Source: Symsagittifera roscoffensis (Eukaryota > Xenacoelomorpha > Acoela > Convolutidae). From it: DNA of 64,000 nt. Made by a program: the position numbers and the translations under genes. The notes under the pieces were generated by a model. That model searched no databases and was not told where the DNA came from. It saw only the letters and a program-made list of their open reading frames with translations. Every line of letters begins with the position of its first letter. Position 1 is the first letter of the stretch. The stretch spans positions 22,663,996 through 22,727,995 of the forward strand of contig NC_087066.1 in NCBI RefSeq assembly GCF_963678635.1. The letters are read 5' to 3'. Shown here one piece after another: positions 48,654 through 59,899 of the stretch.

Positions 48654-49745
48654 CTAGGCAGCGAGCCATTGAAGCTGCGAGTCGACAACAGGGCACTCAG
48701 CTGGCTGAAAACGTACTCAATGGACCAGAGCTACATTGGAAGGTGGATAGTTCGCCTGGACGGATACAACATGATAATTGAGCATAGGACAAGAGACAAA
48801 CATCAAAATGCCGATAGCTTGAGTAAGAAGACGGAATTCTACGAGAGGCAAGAAGAAAGAGAGGCAGATAGGCCCGAAAAAAAAGATGGTTTTTCTTTCA
48901 TGGATAAGGAAACGTATGATAGTCTTCCACTCACGAGATGGCTCGACAAGTCAGGCAAACTGATAGAAGATCACCCCGAATTACCAAAGGAGCTTCCAGA
49001 GAAATCAATCTTGAAAAGGATGCCGATGGAGATAATACTCAAGTCGAAAATTGTGAAGGAGACACTCAAGGCGAAAGGCTATGACCTGAACCAAGTAGAG
49101 ACGGAAAGAGCAGTGATAGATGAAGACTTGAGGAGATTACTCGAAAAACTGGCGGACGATAAGCCCGTGATCAAAGAGAAGGGCAAAGAGGAACCAGAAG
49201 TCACGATTCTGAGAAGGAAGGAAGCGGATAGTGGCGAGGACTCCAGGAAAGAAAATAAATCTAGTGAGAGAGAAGTCGTGCAGTCATTGGTTGATAAAAT
49301 CCCTGAAGACATACTTGAGTGGACTCGGGTTAGGAGGAAAAAGGTGGCATTCAAGGATGAGGCTGAACACCTTGGACTAGGTCAAGAGTCAAGGTCAACA
49401 GCGGAGGAAGATGCTGAAGAAGAAAAATTGTCCAGCGAGAGTGAAGAATGGGATGAAGACTCAGAGAAGAGCAGCGATGACCAAAGTAGTCTATGCATAA
49501 TACTGGCGGAAGAGAAGATGAGGCATCGCGACAGAGAACTACAGACGGATCCCTCCTCAGGAACGTACATTTGGGATCAGAAGGAAGTGCGAGGGGGTGA
49601 AGAACTTGAGAAAATTGCAGTATCGAGGAAATCAAATGTCAGAACAAACCTGGTGCCAGAAGATGACAAAAAGATCTTGAGGAGGATAGTTTGCGTAAAG
49701 CTGAAAGATGACATCCACAGTCCTGAGAAACGAATGGTCAGATAA
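48654..49745 (+). pseudogene. RNase H end and long acidic linker
   Basis: The first part (LRVDNRALSWLKTYS, then NADSLSKK) closes the RNase H domain. About 300 residues follow that are rich in Glu, Lys and Ser, for example SSESEEWDEDSEKSSDD. They separate RNase H from integrase by far more than in most Ty3/Gypsy elements. No domain was recognised in the linker. Confidence 0.55.
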
Positions 49746-49816
49746 TGGCACTATAGGAACACGTCAAGGCGAGATATAGGCTGTCGGACCTAATATGGGC
49801 CCAAAAGAATGACAAG

Positions 49817-51567
49817 ATGACAAGTAACTTCTCCAAGTGGATCCGGACGGGGACCAAAGAGAGGGTGGATCTGGAAGAAGACAGCTACAAGATCATGAGC
49901 CAGTTCTACAAAGAGAGAAAAGATTTACTCTATCATACAGCTGATGGGGTGGTAGCATGCAAGAGAAAAGACGAGGAGAAGATATTACACAAGCATAACC
50001 TCATCATACTGCCACAGTTGTACCAGACGGAAGTGTTATTCAGATCGCATAATGAAATGGGACACCAGGGGATAGACAAGGTGCAACAAAGAATATTACA
50101 TAGGTTTGATTGGCCAGGATTAAGGAAAGCTTGCGAGAGATGGGTGAATGCATGCCTGGCATGTCTACAGGTGAAAGACCCAAGAAAGATGAAGTTCCCA
50201 CTCAAGTCCGTTGAAAGCTCGGAACTTAACGAGGTTGTGCAGATAGACCATCAAAAGATCTGCATGCCAGAGTCGGGATATAACCAGATACTGGTCATAA
50301 TAGATCATTTCACAAAAATGGCAGAAGTGGTGCCGTGTCAGACAGCCTCAGCAGAGGAGACGTGTGACCACTTAATAACACATTGGATATCACGGTATGG
50401 TTGTCCCATGACATTTCAGTCGGACAACGGAAAAGCCTTTGTGGGGGACCTGACGAAAGAGTTGATGAAGTGGTCACACGTTGCTCAAGCGCACTCAACG
50501 ACCTACCATCCTCAGACCAACGGGTTAGTGGAGAGACAAAATAGAACGCCGGTGAACATGCTAAGGGTATACTGCTTAAGATACATGATAGACTGGGACA
50601 ACCATCTGCCGCAAGTGGTAGGGGCATACAACAGTACGCAACACTCAACAACAGGAATCAGTCCCTTCATGATGTTGACGGGCAGGGAAAGAGGAATGTC
50701 TCTAACATTCTTTTTCCCAGAATACGAAGGGAAAAAGACATCGCCTCAAGCTTATGCGAAAATGCGGTTAAGAAACAACAGGAACTAAATGAGATCTGCA
50801 GGAGGAACACAGCGCAAGCACAAATGAGACAGCGGAAGAAATACGATGAGAAAATACTGCAAGCGAAACCATATGCAGTGGGCCAAAACGTCTGGGTCCT
50901 CCAGAATGTTATACCTCCCAAAGAAACAAAGAAACTACTTAAGAAATGGAGAGGACCGTTCATGATAACGGAAGTGCACCAGCAAGGACGGTTCTACCGG
51001 TTGAGTAAGGGGCGAGCAGCGCATTATGAAAACCTGAAACCTCATGTCCCTTCCCCAGAAGACTGGTGCGTTTCGCAGAATATGGGGGGACTCGAGTACC
51101 AATTGGTGGAGCCAGCATGCGAGGTGAACGAAAAGGGCACCAGAGAGAAAAATGATGGCAACGAGGACTTGAGTTTGGACGATAATGAAAAGATAGAAGC
51201 GGACTCAGAGGCGGAATCCTTTGCGGAAGAAGACTGGAACGATCCGGAGCAGGACGAGGTGCCGAAGTGGACAGAACTAGACTTGCCGATACCAGCGGGA
51301 ACCAGGAGTGGCAATCGCAAACTGACAGGCATGAGGTACAATAGGTACGGAGATGACTTCTTGATTGATAAGATAGAGCCTGATAAATTATGCGAAGAGC
51401 TACTGAGTGTGGGCGAACTGGCAGCCGACTATGAATGGCAGATCATCAATGACAATGAACACACCAGAACAAGAGACAGATCTGAAACAGAGCGAGACAA
51501 AAACGCGGGAAAGTGGTCAAACTTAGCAGCGGGAAATTGCTATTCGCAATTTCCGATACTTAATTAG
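49817..51567 (+). pseudogene. Integrase with GPF-type C-terminal module
   Basis: ORF 49817-50788 has an H-H-C-C finger (FRSHNEMGHQGI and NACLACLQVK) and a complete D,D-35-E set: VVQIDHQKI, TFQSDNGKAF and NGLVERQN. After a frame change near 50788, ORF 50824-51567 carries KKWRGPFMITEVHQ, the GPY/F module, followed by an acidic tail. The last 20 residues are read from the repeat copy that starts at 51499, so the natural C-terminus has been replaced. Confidence 0.7.
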
Positions 51568-52231
51568 AACGAGAGTAGAGCTGTCTTATCCTGATATAGG
51601 AAACAGAGCGGTTACAAGAGAAGAGCGAATCAATTAATACTGGACCAGAGTGAACCTTCCTTGGAAAGGTAGACAACGGAAGTCTCCCAATGGTTCAGAC
51701 CCAAAACTGAATTCTCAAGCCAAAACTTGTTCGATTAGAACTTATTGAGTCAAACTTAATTCACCATTTATTCTCAAGTTGCTTATTAGTTTAGTTACCT
51801 CAAATTCTCGAGTGTGCCAATGTGTGAGTACTCAATTTAGTTTTCTAGAGTGTGTTTTATGATTGTTATGTTGAGGTAAGGAGAGTTTTAGGCTGATCCA
51901 TCTGAAATGGATCAAAGACCACTGTCTAATAAAAAGTAACTGTACGGAATGTTCCAACCCTGATTTTAACGGCGTTCGTAAATTTTGGGTAACTTGAGAC
52001 CTATGGGGACGTTCTTATTTTCTAGAGTGGGGGGACTATTTTGGTAGTGGCCTTTAAGCTGTAACGGGTTTTTAGTCTCATGTCGCAAGTGAACGGAATT
52101 GGCTCCGACCGTTCAAGGTAGAAAAACACAAGAGATAGTGTCCCTGAATCTTGAGCCAATGGTTATAGGGCCTGTTTTTCTTTAACCTCATATGTGACTG
52201 AAGTAGGCGACTGTTACATAGTGTTTTTATG
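51499..52231 (+). repeat. Candidate 3' LTR, or right copy of the 733-bp direct repeat
   Basis: It matches 40447-41178, including AATAAA near 51923. It interrupts the coding region between the integrase tail and the macro-like ORF, whose ATG (52229) lies in the last bases of the repeat (TTTTTATGGC). If the macro-like ORF belonged to the same polyprotein, this copy is an insertion and not a terminal LTR. Confidence 0.5.
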
Positions 52232-53074
52232 GCAAAGATAGATAGGAGAGAAAACACAAATTTGAGGAGACTAGAGTGGATGAGCGACGTCAAGAGTAAG
52301 AGTGATGAGGAGCAAAGCATCCAGCAAGTCGACATGTCGGCGGGAAAACCCGTGAAAACGAAAGATCCCCTCTTCGCTTGGACGGCAACCGACAGGCCGC
52401 TCGAAATACCACCAGATAATTTAGACCCAGCATCATCGACGGGGATGTCGATAATTATTTTTGTCCGGGGAGTGGGGGTAGGACTTACCCACACCGAAAA
52501 TTTGATGATAAAGAAACTCAGAGAAGTGAGAGAAACGAGCGGGCTGGAACTGGATGAGGATGAGGCTGAGCCTACCATAGGGAGAAAGTTCAAAACAAAA
52601 TTTGAAATTCCAAATGAATATTCAGAGAACATCCTGATTACGGACAGCGACTTCAGTCTGTCAGAAAGGACCAGCGCAATCTGTATAACGGCGGACATGA
52701 GTTTCAAATCAAGACTAGAGGCCGAATTCAAGAGAGAGTATCAGAACGTGGAGTTTCTATTCAGGCAGAGACCGGGGTTGCGAGGAATGGCTGCGTTTCC
52801 TCAGGTTTCACAAGTTCCGGGGAAGTACTTGTGCTTTCTGGTAACGAGGGTCAATGAAAGGAACACAATAGACCCAGAGCACGTGATGCTAGCACTAACA
52901 AGGCTGCGAGACTTCATGGTCGAAAGAGGAATAATGGAGGTCTCGATGCCGGTCTATGACCCGAACAGGGGCAAATTGAGCCCAAGGGAACTGTACGCTA
53001 TCCTACATGTGGTCTTCGCAGAAACGGAAATAATGGTGCATCTACACAAGAAATACTACTTGAGTATCGCCTAA
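52229..53074 (+). CDS. Macro-domain-like protein downstream of the retroelement
   Basis: The intact ORF encodes 281 aa. Residues about 145-281 follow the pattern of macro (ADP-ribose-binding) domains: a first strand and helix (AICITADMSFKSRLEAEFKR), YLCFLVTR, a helix PEHVMLALTRLRDFM, a strand EVSMPVYDPN, and a final helix-strand LYAILHVVFAETEIMVHLH. The loop that binds ADP-ribose phosphate, normally Gly-rich (MGAGIA-like), reads FKSRLE, so catalysis is doubtful. Residues 1-140 are unknown. Macro-like ORFs occur in other retroelements. The assignment rests on fold pattern only. Confidence 0.5.
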   Translation: MAKIDRRENTNLRRLEWMSDVKSKSDEEQSIQQVDMSAGKPVKTKDPLFAWTATDRPLEIPPDNLDPASSTGMSIIIFVRGVGVGLTHTENLMIKKLREVRETSGLELDEDEAEPTIGRKFKTKFEIPNEYSENILITDSDFSLSERTSAICITADMSFKSRLEAEFKREYQNVEFLFRQRPGLRGMAAFPQVSQVPGKYLCFLVTRVNERNTIDPEHVMLALTRLRDFMVERGIMEVSMPVYDPNRGKLSPRELYAILHVVFAETEIMVHLHKKYYLSIA

Positions 53075-53399
53075 GTTGGGTACATGGGAACCTCACTTTA
53101 GCTATAAGGGAATCTCGAATAAGGGTACACGGGGATTTCGAAGCAGGTAGATGGGTTTTAACATGATTGGCATGACAATTATAATTTAAAGAGTTGACGG
53201 TGCTAAAACATTAAATGAATCAGCATGCTCTAAAAAAACTTCCAATTGAACTATTTTAGTAAGACAAATGGAGGAATAATGTTTTAATCACAATAATGGG
53301 GGGGGGGGTTTAGGTTAGGAATGAAACAAATTGGTCTAAAAATGGATTTTATTTTCAGATTGATTTGTTAAATTGAGTTGATGACCTAGCCGTCCTCAC
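53075..53399 (+). other. Spacer between macro-like ORF and unclassified element
   Basis: It contains a run of 12 G near 53301-53312 and ends with TTATTTTCAGATTG at about 53350, a string that also precedes the related ORF in the minus-strand copies (near 62125 and 63685). This marks the shared 5' leader of the unclassified element. Confidence 0.5.
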
Positions 53400-54691
53400 T
53401 TGAAAGAAAAAGAAGGTCTTGAACAAAGTTCACGATCAGCAACATTCAAAAGGAGATATTTCTCGAGTTCTCAAGTTGGTTGGTAAGGTAATACTCAAGT
53501 TGGTTGGTAAGGTAATACTCAAGTTGTTTGGTACGCAAGATCATCTAGAAGTCGTGAAAATGGCAGATCGCTTTTGGAAAACCATGCCTGCAGCACTCAA
53601 GAGACCTACGATCGATGAACTGTACAGACGCTTGAGGGATATGGACTACACCCAAGTGGATGAGAGGATGGCAGTGATGTTAAACGCCATTCTGCAGTTG
53701 GAGGCGCAAGGTGAATGCAGGGAGTCCGCGGCAGAAGCTGTCCTGATGGTTGGTTACACAACAGATGGGATATCCAATCGAGAACAGACCAGGTGGTTGT
53801 CCTGGAATGTGGATGGGGATGTGAGAGGATAAGACTTGGCGAGAAATCCTGGCTTGAACAATAACACTGAGTACGGCGCGGAGAGTTCCCATTACCGACC
53901 AGACCACGGCAAGATCCGCGGGCCAGTCCACGAGTAAACGACGCTCCATGATACGATCACAGCAGACGGAGGAAACATACCCTGACCTCAGTAACTTGAA
54001 GAGGGAACTAGAGAGGGTGCAGAGGGAGAGGAATAAAGCGACTCTTGTACGGGATAGCGCGAAACTCGAAAGGGATCAAGCAAATCTGGAAAGAGATCAA
54101 GCGATCCTCGAGACGGATCAGGCGCGGCGTGACCTTGACATGTTAAAAGCTGAGTACCAGCAAGAGCAAAGGGTACGAGAGAACGAGGCGAAATGCGAGC
54201 AGTTGAAGTCAGAATTTGAAAAGATCCAGCGGCGACAACGAGGAGTCACGCATGGAGGTGGATGAGGCTCCTAGGTCAAAGGGACGATTCAACTTAGACC
54301 GCGCGGCTCAAGAGCACATAAACGAAGGACTGGAAGTGTGGATACCAACCGAGCCAGTGTCTTCCATGAGTGGTATTGGAGGCGCAACCGATACGCCCAC
54401 TAATGGACGTAGCACTGCCGGTATATACCCGAGCTCAACCCCGGGCAGCAGTCAGATGAGCGGGAGCTCGTCGCGTCTCACGGAATTACAACGAGAGGCT
54501 GCAGCTGAGAAACCGTGAAAGTCCAACTAGAGTGGAGCGACCCCCGACTTGGAGGGAGCAACCGGTCAGGAATGTGGTGATCGCAAGCTATAAGAAGAAC
54601 ACAGATGGCAGATATCACAGGAACAACCGCATGGATTGGAACGCGGCGGAACGGACAAGAAGGGATTGGTTCCATGACGGAGAGAGTGGAG
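53356..54691 (+). pseudogene. Unclassified element, left copy of its first gene (plus strand)
   Basis: ORF 53419-53832 has an internally repeated N-terminal segment (LKLVGKVI twice), then FWKTMPAALKRPTIDELYRR. A TAA at about 53830 stands where the minus-strand copy has TTC. ORF 53948-54265 is a coiled coil with repeats of the type LERDQANLERDQ. The Ser/Thr/Pro-rich part in another frame (54216-54518) and a basic segment (YKKNTDGRYHRNNRMDW) follow up to the assembly gap. The copy is about 95% identical by eye to 60740-62130 on the other strand. Function unknown; a gag-like structural role is only a guess. Confidence 0.6.
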
Positions 54692-54891
54692 NNNNNNNNN
54701 NNNNNNNNNNNNNNNNNNNNNNNNNNNNNNNNNNNNNNNNNNNNNNNNNNNNNNNNNNNNNNNNNNNNNNNNNNNNNNNNNNNNNNNNNNNNNNNNNNNN
54801 NNNNNNNNNNNNNNNNNNNNNNNNNNNNNNNNNNNNNNNNNNNNNNNNNNNNNNNNNNNNNNNNNNNNNNNNNNNNNNNNNNNNNNNNNNN
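54692..54891. other. Assembly gap of 200 N
   Basis: Exactly 200 N, a conventional placeholder, so the true distance is unknown. ORFs running through it are artefacts. Confidence 0.99.
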
Positions 54892-55340
54892 AAAGTTGAG
54901 GCTGGGCGGCAAGAATCTGGAGATTTATCAGATGCTGCTGCAGGCACGTCGCCAGGGATAGTTCAGGCTTGAGTCTGGCAGGAGAAAAGATGCTACTTGT
55001 TTCTTGAGGTGGATAATGTCCGTGATGACCGACAGTACCATCCAAGCGTGTCAGCAGAGAGCAATCGGAAGCAAGACAATGGAAAGGAGAATCTAAGCGG
55101 TCATCTTTAATGTATACCAGAGTACTGGAATAGAAAAGGAGGATGGCTCCAGGCAGTCTCTAGAGAATCATAGAAAGCTAGATGAAATACGGAGGTTCTA
55201 TAACAAGAAATTTGACGAGGGACATGACGTGCACGGTAACTTAGCCTCGGCTCGAGAGTACTCGAGAACCAATAAAAAGGGAGAATATCAATACGTGTCT
55301 GGAATGATAGGAATAGCATACAACCCCTTGGCAACGGAAC
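54892..55340 (+). repeat. Inverted fragment facing 55440-55888
   Basis: The plus strand here reads the same as the minus strand of 55440-55888 (for example LRLGGKNLEIYQM and KLDEIRRFYNKKF). The two arms are separated by about 100 bp. Either a genuine inverted duplication or a scaffolding artefact next to the N gap. Confidence 0.75.
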
Positions 55341-55344
55341 AAGG

Positions 55345-56981
55345 TCGGCTTCTCTCTTTCTGCTGGGTCTATCTCGATTATCTTTTCCGTCCAAAACTTT
55401 AATAGCTCGGTCATTTCGTGATTCCTGTGAGCGCTCCCGGCCTCTGAAAGGGTTGTATGCTATTCCCATCATTCCAGACACGTATTGATATTCTCCCTTT
55501 TTATTGGGTCTCGAGTACTCTCCAGCCGAGGCTAAGTTACGGTGCACGTCATGTACCTCTTCAAATTTCTTGTTATAGAACCTCCGTATTTCATCTAGCT
55601 TTCTATGATTCTCTAGAGACTGCCTGGAGCCATCCTCTTTTTCTATTCCAGTACTCTGGTATACATTCAGGATGACCCTTGAGATTCTTCTTTCCATTGT
55701 CTTGCTTCCGATTGTTCTCTGGTGACACGCTTGGATGGTACTGTCGGTCATCACGGACATTATCCACCTCAAGAAACAAGTAGCATCTTTTCTCCTCGCC
55801 AGACTCAAGCCTGAACTATCCCTGGCGACGTGATGCATCAGCATCTGATAAATCTCCAGATTCTTGCCGCCCAGCCTCAACTTGTCATGTGAGGTCAACG
55901 TCTCTAGCTCTATTCCCACCAGGCTCCACGCGAACATCAGCTGTTCCGCTGTCCTATTTCCCGTAGCCTGATGCTCGCTTGATATCCATTCCTCGCCGAC
56001 GTCCACCTCCCACATCTGTCCACTAGTCGAACCCCTCTTCGTGTTCGTCTTCTGGGGTCTGAAGTCTTCTTCCGTTGCCGAACTTGTGGAAACCTCCATC
56101 TCTTTTTCCACTTCGGCCAACTTCCTTGGTCTTCCACCGCGCTAGGACCATGGGAGCAGTCTCCCTCAGATTTTTCTCAGAGACTGCGTCCGTCGAAGGA
56201 CTACTCAACCCCTCTACCTCTCTCTTCCTCTTCCGAGACTTCACACCTCTACTTGGGGGCTTCGCCGCTATCATCACTGATTCGACCTCTTTATCCCGGT
56301 CCGGCCCTTCCAACTCTTGCCTCCCCCTGCTCGAGCCTTAAGGATAATAGTACTTTTAATCATATTACTAGCCTTAACCTTATCCCCCCTTACACCTTCA
56401 ATCATTTTATCATCCGTTTTTTGTTTCAGAGTAGAGCTGTCTTTACATTCATCATCTCTGGTCTTCTGTCGCGTCTCCCTCATCTTGTTCAGTAACTCTT
56501 TTCTTGCTTTTTCATCCAGCCCGGTGCCCATCAACACTGGTTCCCCGAACTTGACCACCGTGTTCCACAGTTCTTCCTTGAAGTTATCTAGTGTGGTCTC
56601 ACTCTTCGTCTCTTGATTAAATTCACTCTAGAATTCCCGCCAAGCCTTATCATCCAGAGTCTCTAGAAACATGCTCTTGTTCCCCTCAAACGCGTTCTTC
56701 TTGCTATCTTCTGTACTCAAGAGTATCATCCCCATGTTGGAAGTTTCGCTTGTCAATGGTAATTCCAGGCCTTTCCGAGGGGATGAGGTCAGAGGTGGCG
56801 TGGCCGTGTCCGCCCATTCGTCTCCGCTCAGGTCCTGCAGCAGTTCCTGGGCGGTGAAATCCTCCTGAGCTGGTTTCGGCTCAGGCGTATTCCCCACTTC
56901 CATTTCCTCTCCTGTTTCACTGAGAGTTTCAACCATGCTTTCCGCTTCTGACTCGGCTCGCCACCTTTTCTCAAGTATCTC
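55345..56981 (-). pseudogene. Unclassified element, C-terminal coding region
   Basis: ORFs at 56628-56936, 56274-56558, 56023-56313 and 55107-56120 continue each other across frame changes. They are rich in Glu, Lys and Ser with basic clusters (KSRKRKREVEG). The last one has a helical part (TAEQLMFAWSLVGIELETLT, LRLGGKNLEIYQMLMHHVA). The final 100 codons of ORF 55107-56120 cross the centre of the inverted repeat and read antisense, so they are not native. No domain was recognised. Confidence 0.45.
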
Positions 56982-56982
56982 T

Positions 56983-58280
56983 CTAAATCAGTTTTCTACG
57001 GGGCCGCTTCTCTTGTCCCCGGGAGTGCCTAATGATAGGGGGTGAGGGTGTCGCTGGGTCTTGCTTCTTGTATTCTGTCAGGGCCACATATAACAAGCCT
57101 GCCGCATCCAGCTCTTTCTCTTCTTGTTTCATTTCCACTTGCTCTAATCCGTAAGGCGCCCGGTACTTTCTTGTGGCAAACTTCATCTCGTCTTTCAGTG
57201 CGATGTGCCCTTCTTCTACGATCATCCTACCATCATCCCATACCGGCAACATATTCTCCAAATTCGCTTGATCGAGCGTTCTCAAGATGTCTCGAACTTC
57301 AAGTTTTGGAGGCATTGAGCCTCTCATTTTTTTCGCTCGAGTCGTCCACGAGTTTATCTTGATATCACAAGTATGGAAGTAGACTGCTGCTGTATATCCA
57401 ACGAACAAGGGGTCCCAGCCATCGGTGAACTCCCTTTGCTGCTTTTCTACCGTGGTCCTTGCGAACAGGGATGGGACCACCAGGGGGCTATTCATCCCCA
57501 GGGTCATTCTCCTGACTGTTGTGAACTCAGGAACGGTGGCGGGCAGGATTTCTTTCTCTAGTGTCGCCTCTAGTTCCCTCTTCACCAACTCGAAGCTCTT
57601 TTCCACGCCGGGATTATCAGGATATCTTGTCCGTCCGCCTTCAGGGGATTCAGATTCCAGAACTTGGGATAAGTCTCAATGAGGCCTTCACGCTTTCCTC
57701 CCATCCTACATTGCAGTTGCCCCCGGAAGTTGAACACTACCAACTCGGGATTTTTCACCGTCCCAAAGAGCACTGTATTACTCATTCGTGCCCTCAGCAC
57801 CTCTTGTAGACACCAGTTCAACGCCGTCCCATCCCACACGCTTATTAGGCTCACGTGTACCACTGAATTGCCGTAAATACAAGTCACGACCTCCTCTAGT
57901 CCCCTGATCACTCCCACTGGGTCAGATCTCATTGCCAGACATAGATCGGTCAGCAGAGGGATGCAACCATTCGCCTCCCTCCATTCATCTCTCGTCTTAG
58001 GATTCTTCTCCTCGCCGGTCATGTGTCGGTTTTGCATCAGAAGATACTCCACTAGCAACGTCTTCAGTCCGGCAGCGCACTTGTACGAGTAGGTGTCTAT
58101 GCTTGAGTGGGTCTTTTCCATTGACAAGGGCTCCCCATATTTCATTAACCGATGAAACGCCACCAGTTCGCCATGAGTCAGGAGCACCAGTGTCAGATAC
58201 CCGTCAAACCGAAGTGTCTCTACTCCCCTGCTGAACATGTACGCTGGACAAAAGTTAAAAACGAACCTTGGGTAAACCAA
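56983..58280 (-). pseudogene. Unclassified element, large-protein middle region
   Basis: ORF 57582-58280 (about 230 aa) and ORF 56983-57606 (207 aa) are joined by a frame change near 57600, where PAWKRASSW and VEKSFELV are read from overlapping bases. The first ORF follows the upstream ORF 58281-58994 in the same frame after a single TAA. Notable segments: FSRGVETLRFDGYLTLVLL, EYLLMQNRHMTGE and DGWDPLFVGYTAAVYFHTC. No family was recognised. Confidence 0.45.
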
Positions 58281-59881
58281 TTATAGGGCCAGCGAGAGGT
58301 TTATGGGCATACTCAACAGCTCTTGCACAAAGGCCCCAAAAATGGTCTCTTTCGCATAAAATACTCCAGCCATGTATTTCTTTTCCCAACAAGGACTCAA
58401 GATTTTCAGGATCTCGTGATATTTCCTCGTCCTCAACTCATCTTTTGCATGCTCCCTCCAGAATCCTCCAATGGTGACCTCGTTCGCTGCCGTGACGAGT
58501 CTCCCCACCGTCATCTCCCTACTCTCGGCTATCTCCAACTGTACCTCAATAAACTCCCAGATCTGCTTCACGAGAGGTAAGGCACTCTCCCTCGTCTTAT
58601 CCGCAGCATTCTCTAGCCTTGAGGTTAGAAACGGCCACCTGCCTCTCTCTTGTGTCAGTCGATATACCATCGATTCCAGTTGTTTTTCGGCCGCAGCCAC
58701 ATTCTTTCTTCCGTTACTTGGTCCCCTCGATTTGCTGGTGGAGCTCGTGATGGTCAAGTCCATACCTCGGAACCATAGGCTGGCTGTCAGGTGACCTATT
58801 ATTGGGTGGACATCCCCTATTACCGGACTGAGCTTCAGTTGCCGAGCGAGATTCGAGATCTCAAGTAAGAGGACCTCATCCAATACAATGAGGATGTCTG
58901 CCAATTCATAGAATCCCCTTAATGCGTGGGACACGTCCGCCCATGCCGCTGCCAGTTCCGACTTCCGAAGTCTCAAGTTCGTTCGTGGGTTCAAGATCCC
59001 GATTGGGAGCTGCCATCAGAATCCGCCATGCGTTCCCTTCGGCTATTAGGACTAAAATGGCATACACAAACTTCAGAGCAGGAGGCATGCTCGCGTACCC
59101 AGGGGACGTCGCAAATACCACTTTCGTTTTAGGTCCAAATCGAGAATTGACATCTTCCTGCACCTCGTTCTTCGCGGCAAACAACGTCTGGATGACCTCC
59201 CAGATTTTCTTTGGCATAGGCGCATCGCCTTTCAACTGCTCTAGAAGTCCAGCCGCATGCAGGTGATCGTTCATTCCTGCGAATAGCAGTAGCTCCGGCT
59301 CACAAGGCATTTCTGACTTCATTGCTACCACCAGAGTCAACATATGGTTCAACTCCGCACCTGGCAGCGAGTATACCAGAGTTTCCGACCAGAACAACTT
59401 GGGAGACGTTCCCTCGAAATCCGAGCCCGCCACAATGATCACCCTTGCGGCCGCCGAATCCGCTCTATCGTACACTGCCAGTGTCTTGGCCAACTGGGCG
59501 CTCCCGCAGAGTTTTCCACATCTTGGGTCGTCCGCTAATTTTGAACCCTCGTAGGCGGCGTCTGGTAGTTCCATCTCTTTCGGTTCCAGTAGCTTATCTA
59601 CTACCCTCAACTGCGCGGGAGTTGCCAATCTGATTCTCGCAAAACTTGTTTGGTGCTTGGGTGGCTCCACTATGAGTCCTGGACTCCCCAGCAAATTGAG
59701 TGGCCTGTAATTGATCGGTCCCATGATTGATTTCACGAGGATCCCAGTCAGCCGTCTCCATTATTCTTGCTCTTGAGAAATGCGTTTCGTGGGCCTTTAA
59801 CCAATTCACGCAATGGTGTCGGCTCAAGTCCTCGTGGGCCTCCGCCAACTCCTGTCTACACTCCAGATCCTCCAGGTCCAA
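58281..59881 (-). pseudogene. Unclassified element, second SGNH-like domain and helical region
   Basis: ORF 58906-59736 (276 aa) has RVIIVAGSDFEG (block I-like, candidate Ser) and LLLFAGMNDHLHAAG (block III GxND) with VVFATSPGYASMPP as a block IV-like strand, so an SGNH/GDSL-type fold is likely. A frame change near 58960 leads to ORF 58281-58994, which is helical (SELAAAWADVSHALRGFYEL). That ORF closes at a TAA at 58281-58283 within an otherwise continuous frame. The 59594-59881 frame adds an N-terminal Glu/His-rich part. The broken frames show decay. Confidence 0.5.
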
Positions 59882-59899
59882 CTCCTTTATCTTCTCCAG

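Larger units (their letters stand above)
40452..53074 (+). mobile_element. Ty3/Gypsy-class retroelement, decayed, with macro-like ORF
   Basis: Order: repeat (candidate LTR), long GC-richer leader with a 69-bp tandem repeat and a minisatellite, acidic N-terminal ORFs, gag, zinc knuckles, retropepsin, reverse transcriptase, RNase H, a long acidic linker, integrase with GPF-type C-terminus, second repeat copy, macro-domain-like ORF. PR-RT-RH-IN order defines the Ty3/Gypsy class. At least eight frame changes or stops interrupt the coding region, so the copy is dead. Base composition differs from the AT-rich host flanks. Confidence 0.75.

Noticed and set aside
48648-48660. TAA CTA G after the RT/RNase H ORF as a readthrough site
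   Set aside because: The position normally holds a Tyr-type codon within the RNase H domain, so a nonsense mutation is simpler, in line with the many other breaks of this element.
54478-55045. ORFs running through the N gap
   Set aside because: Unknown bases were read as open; no real sequence supports them.
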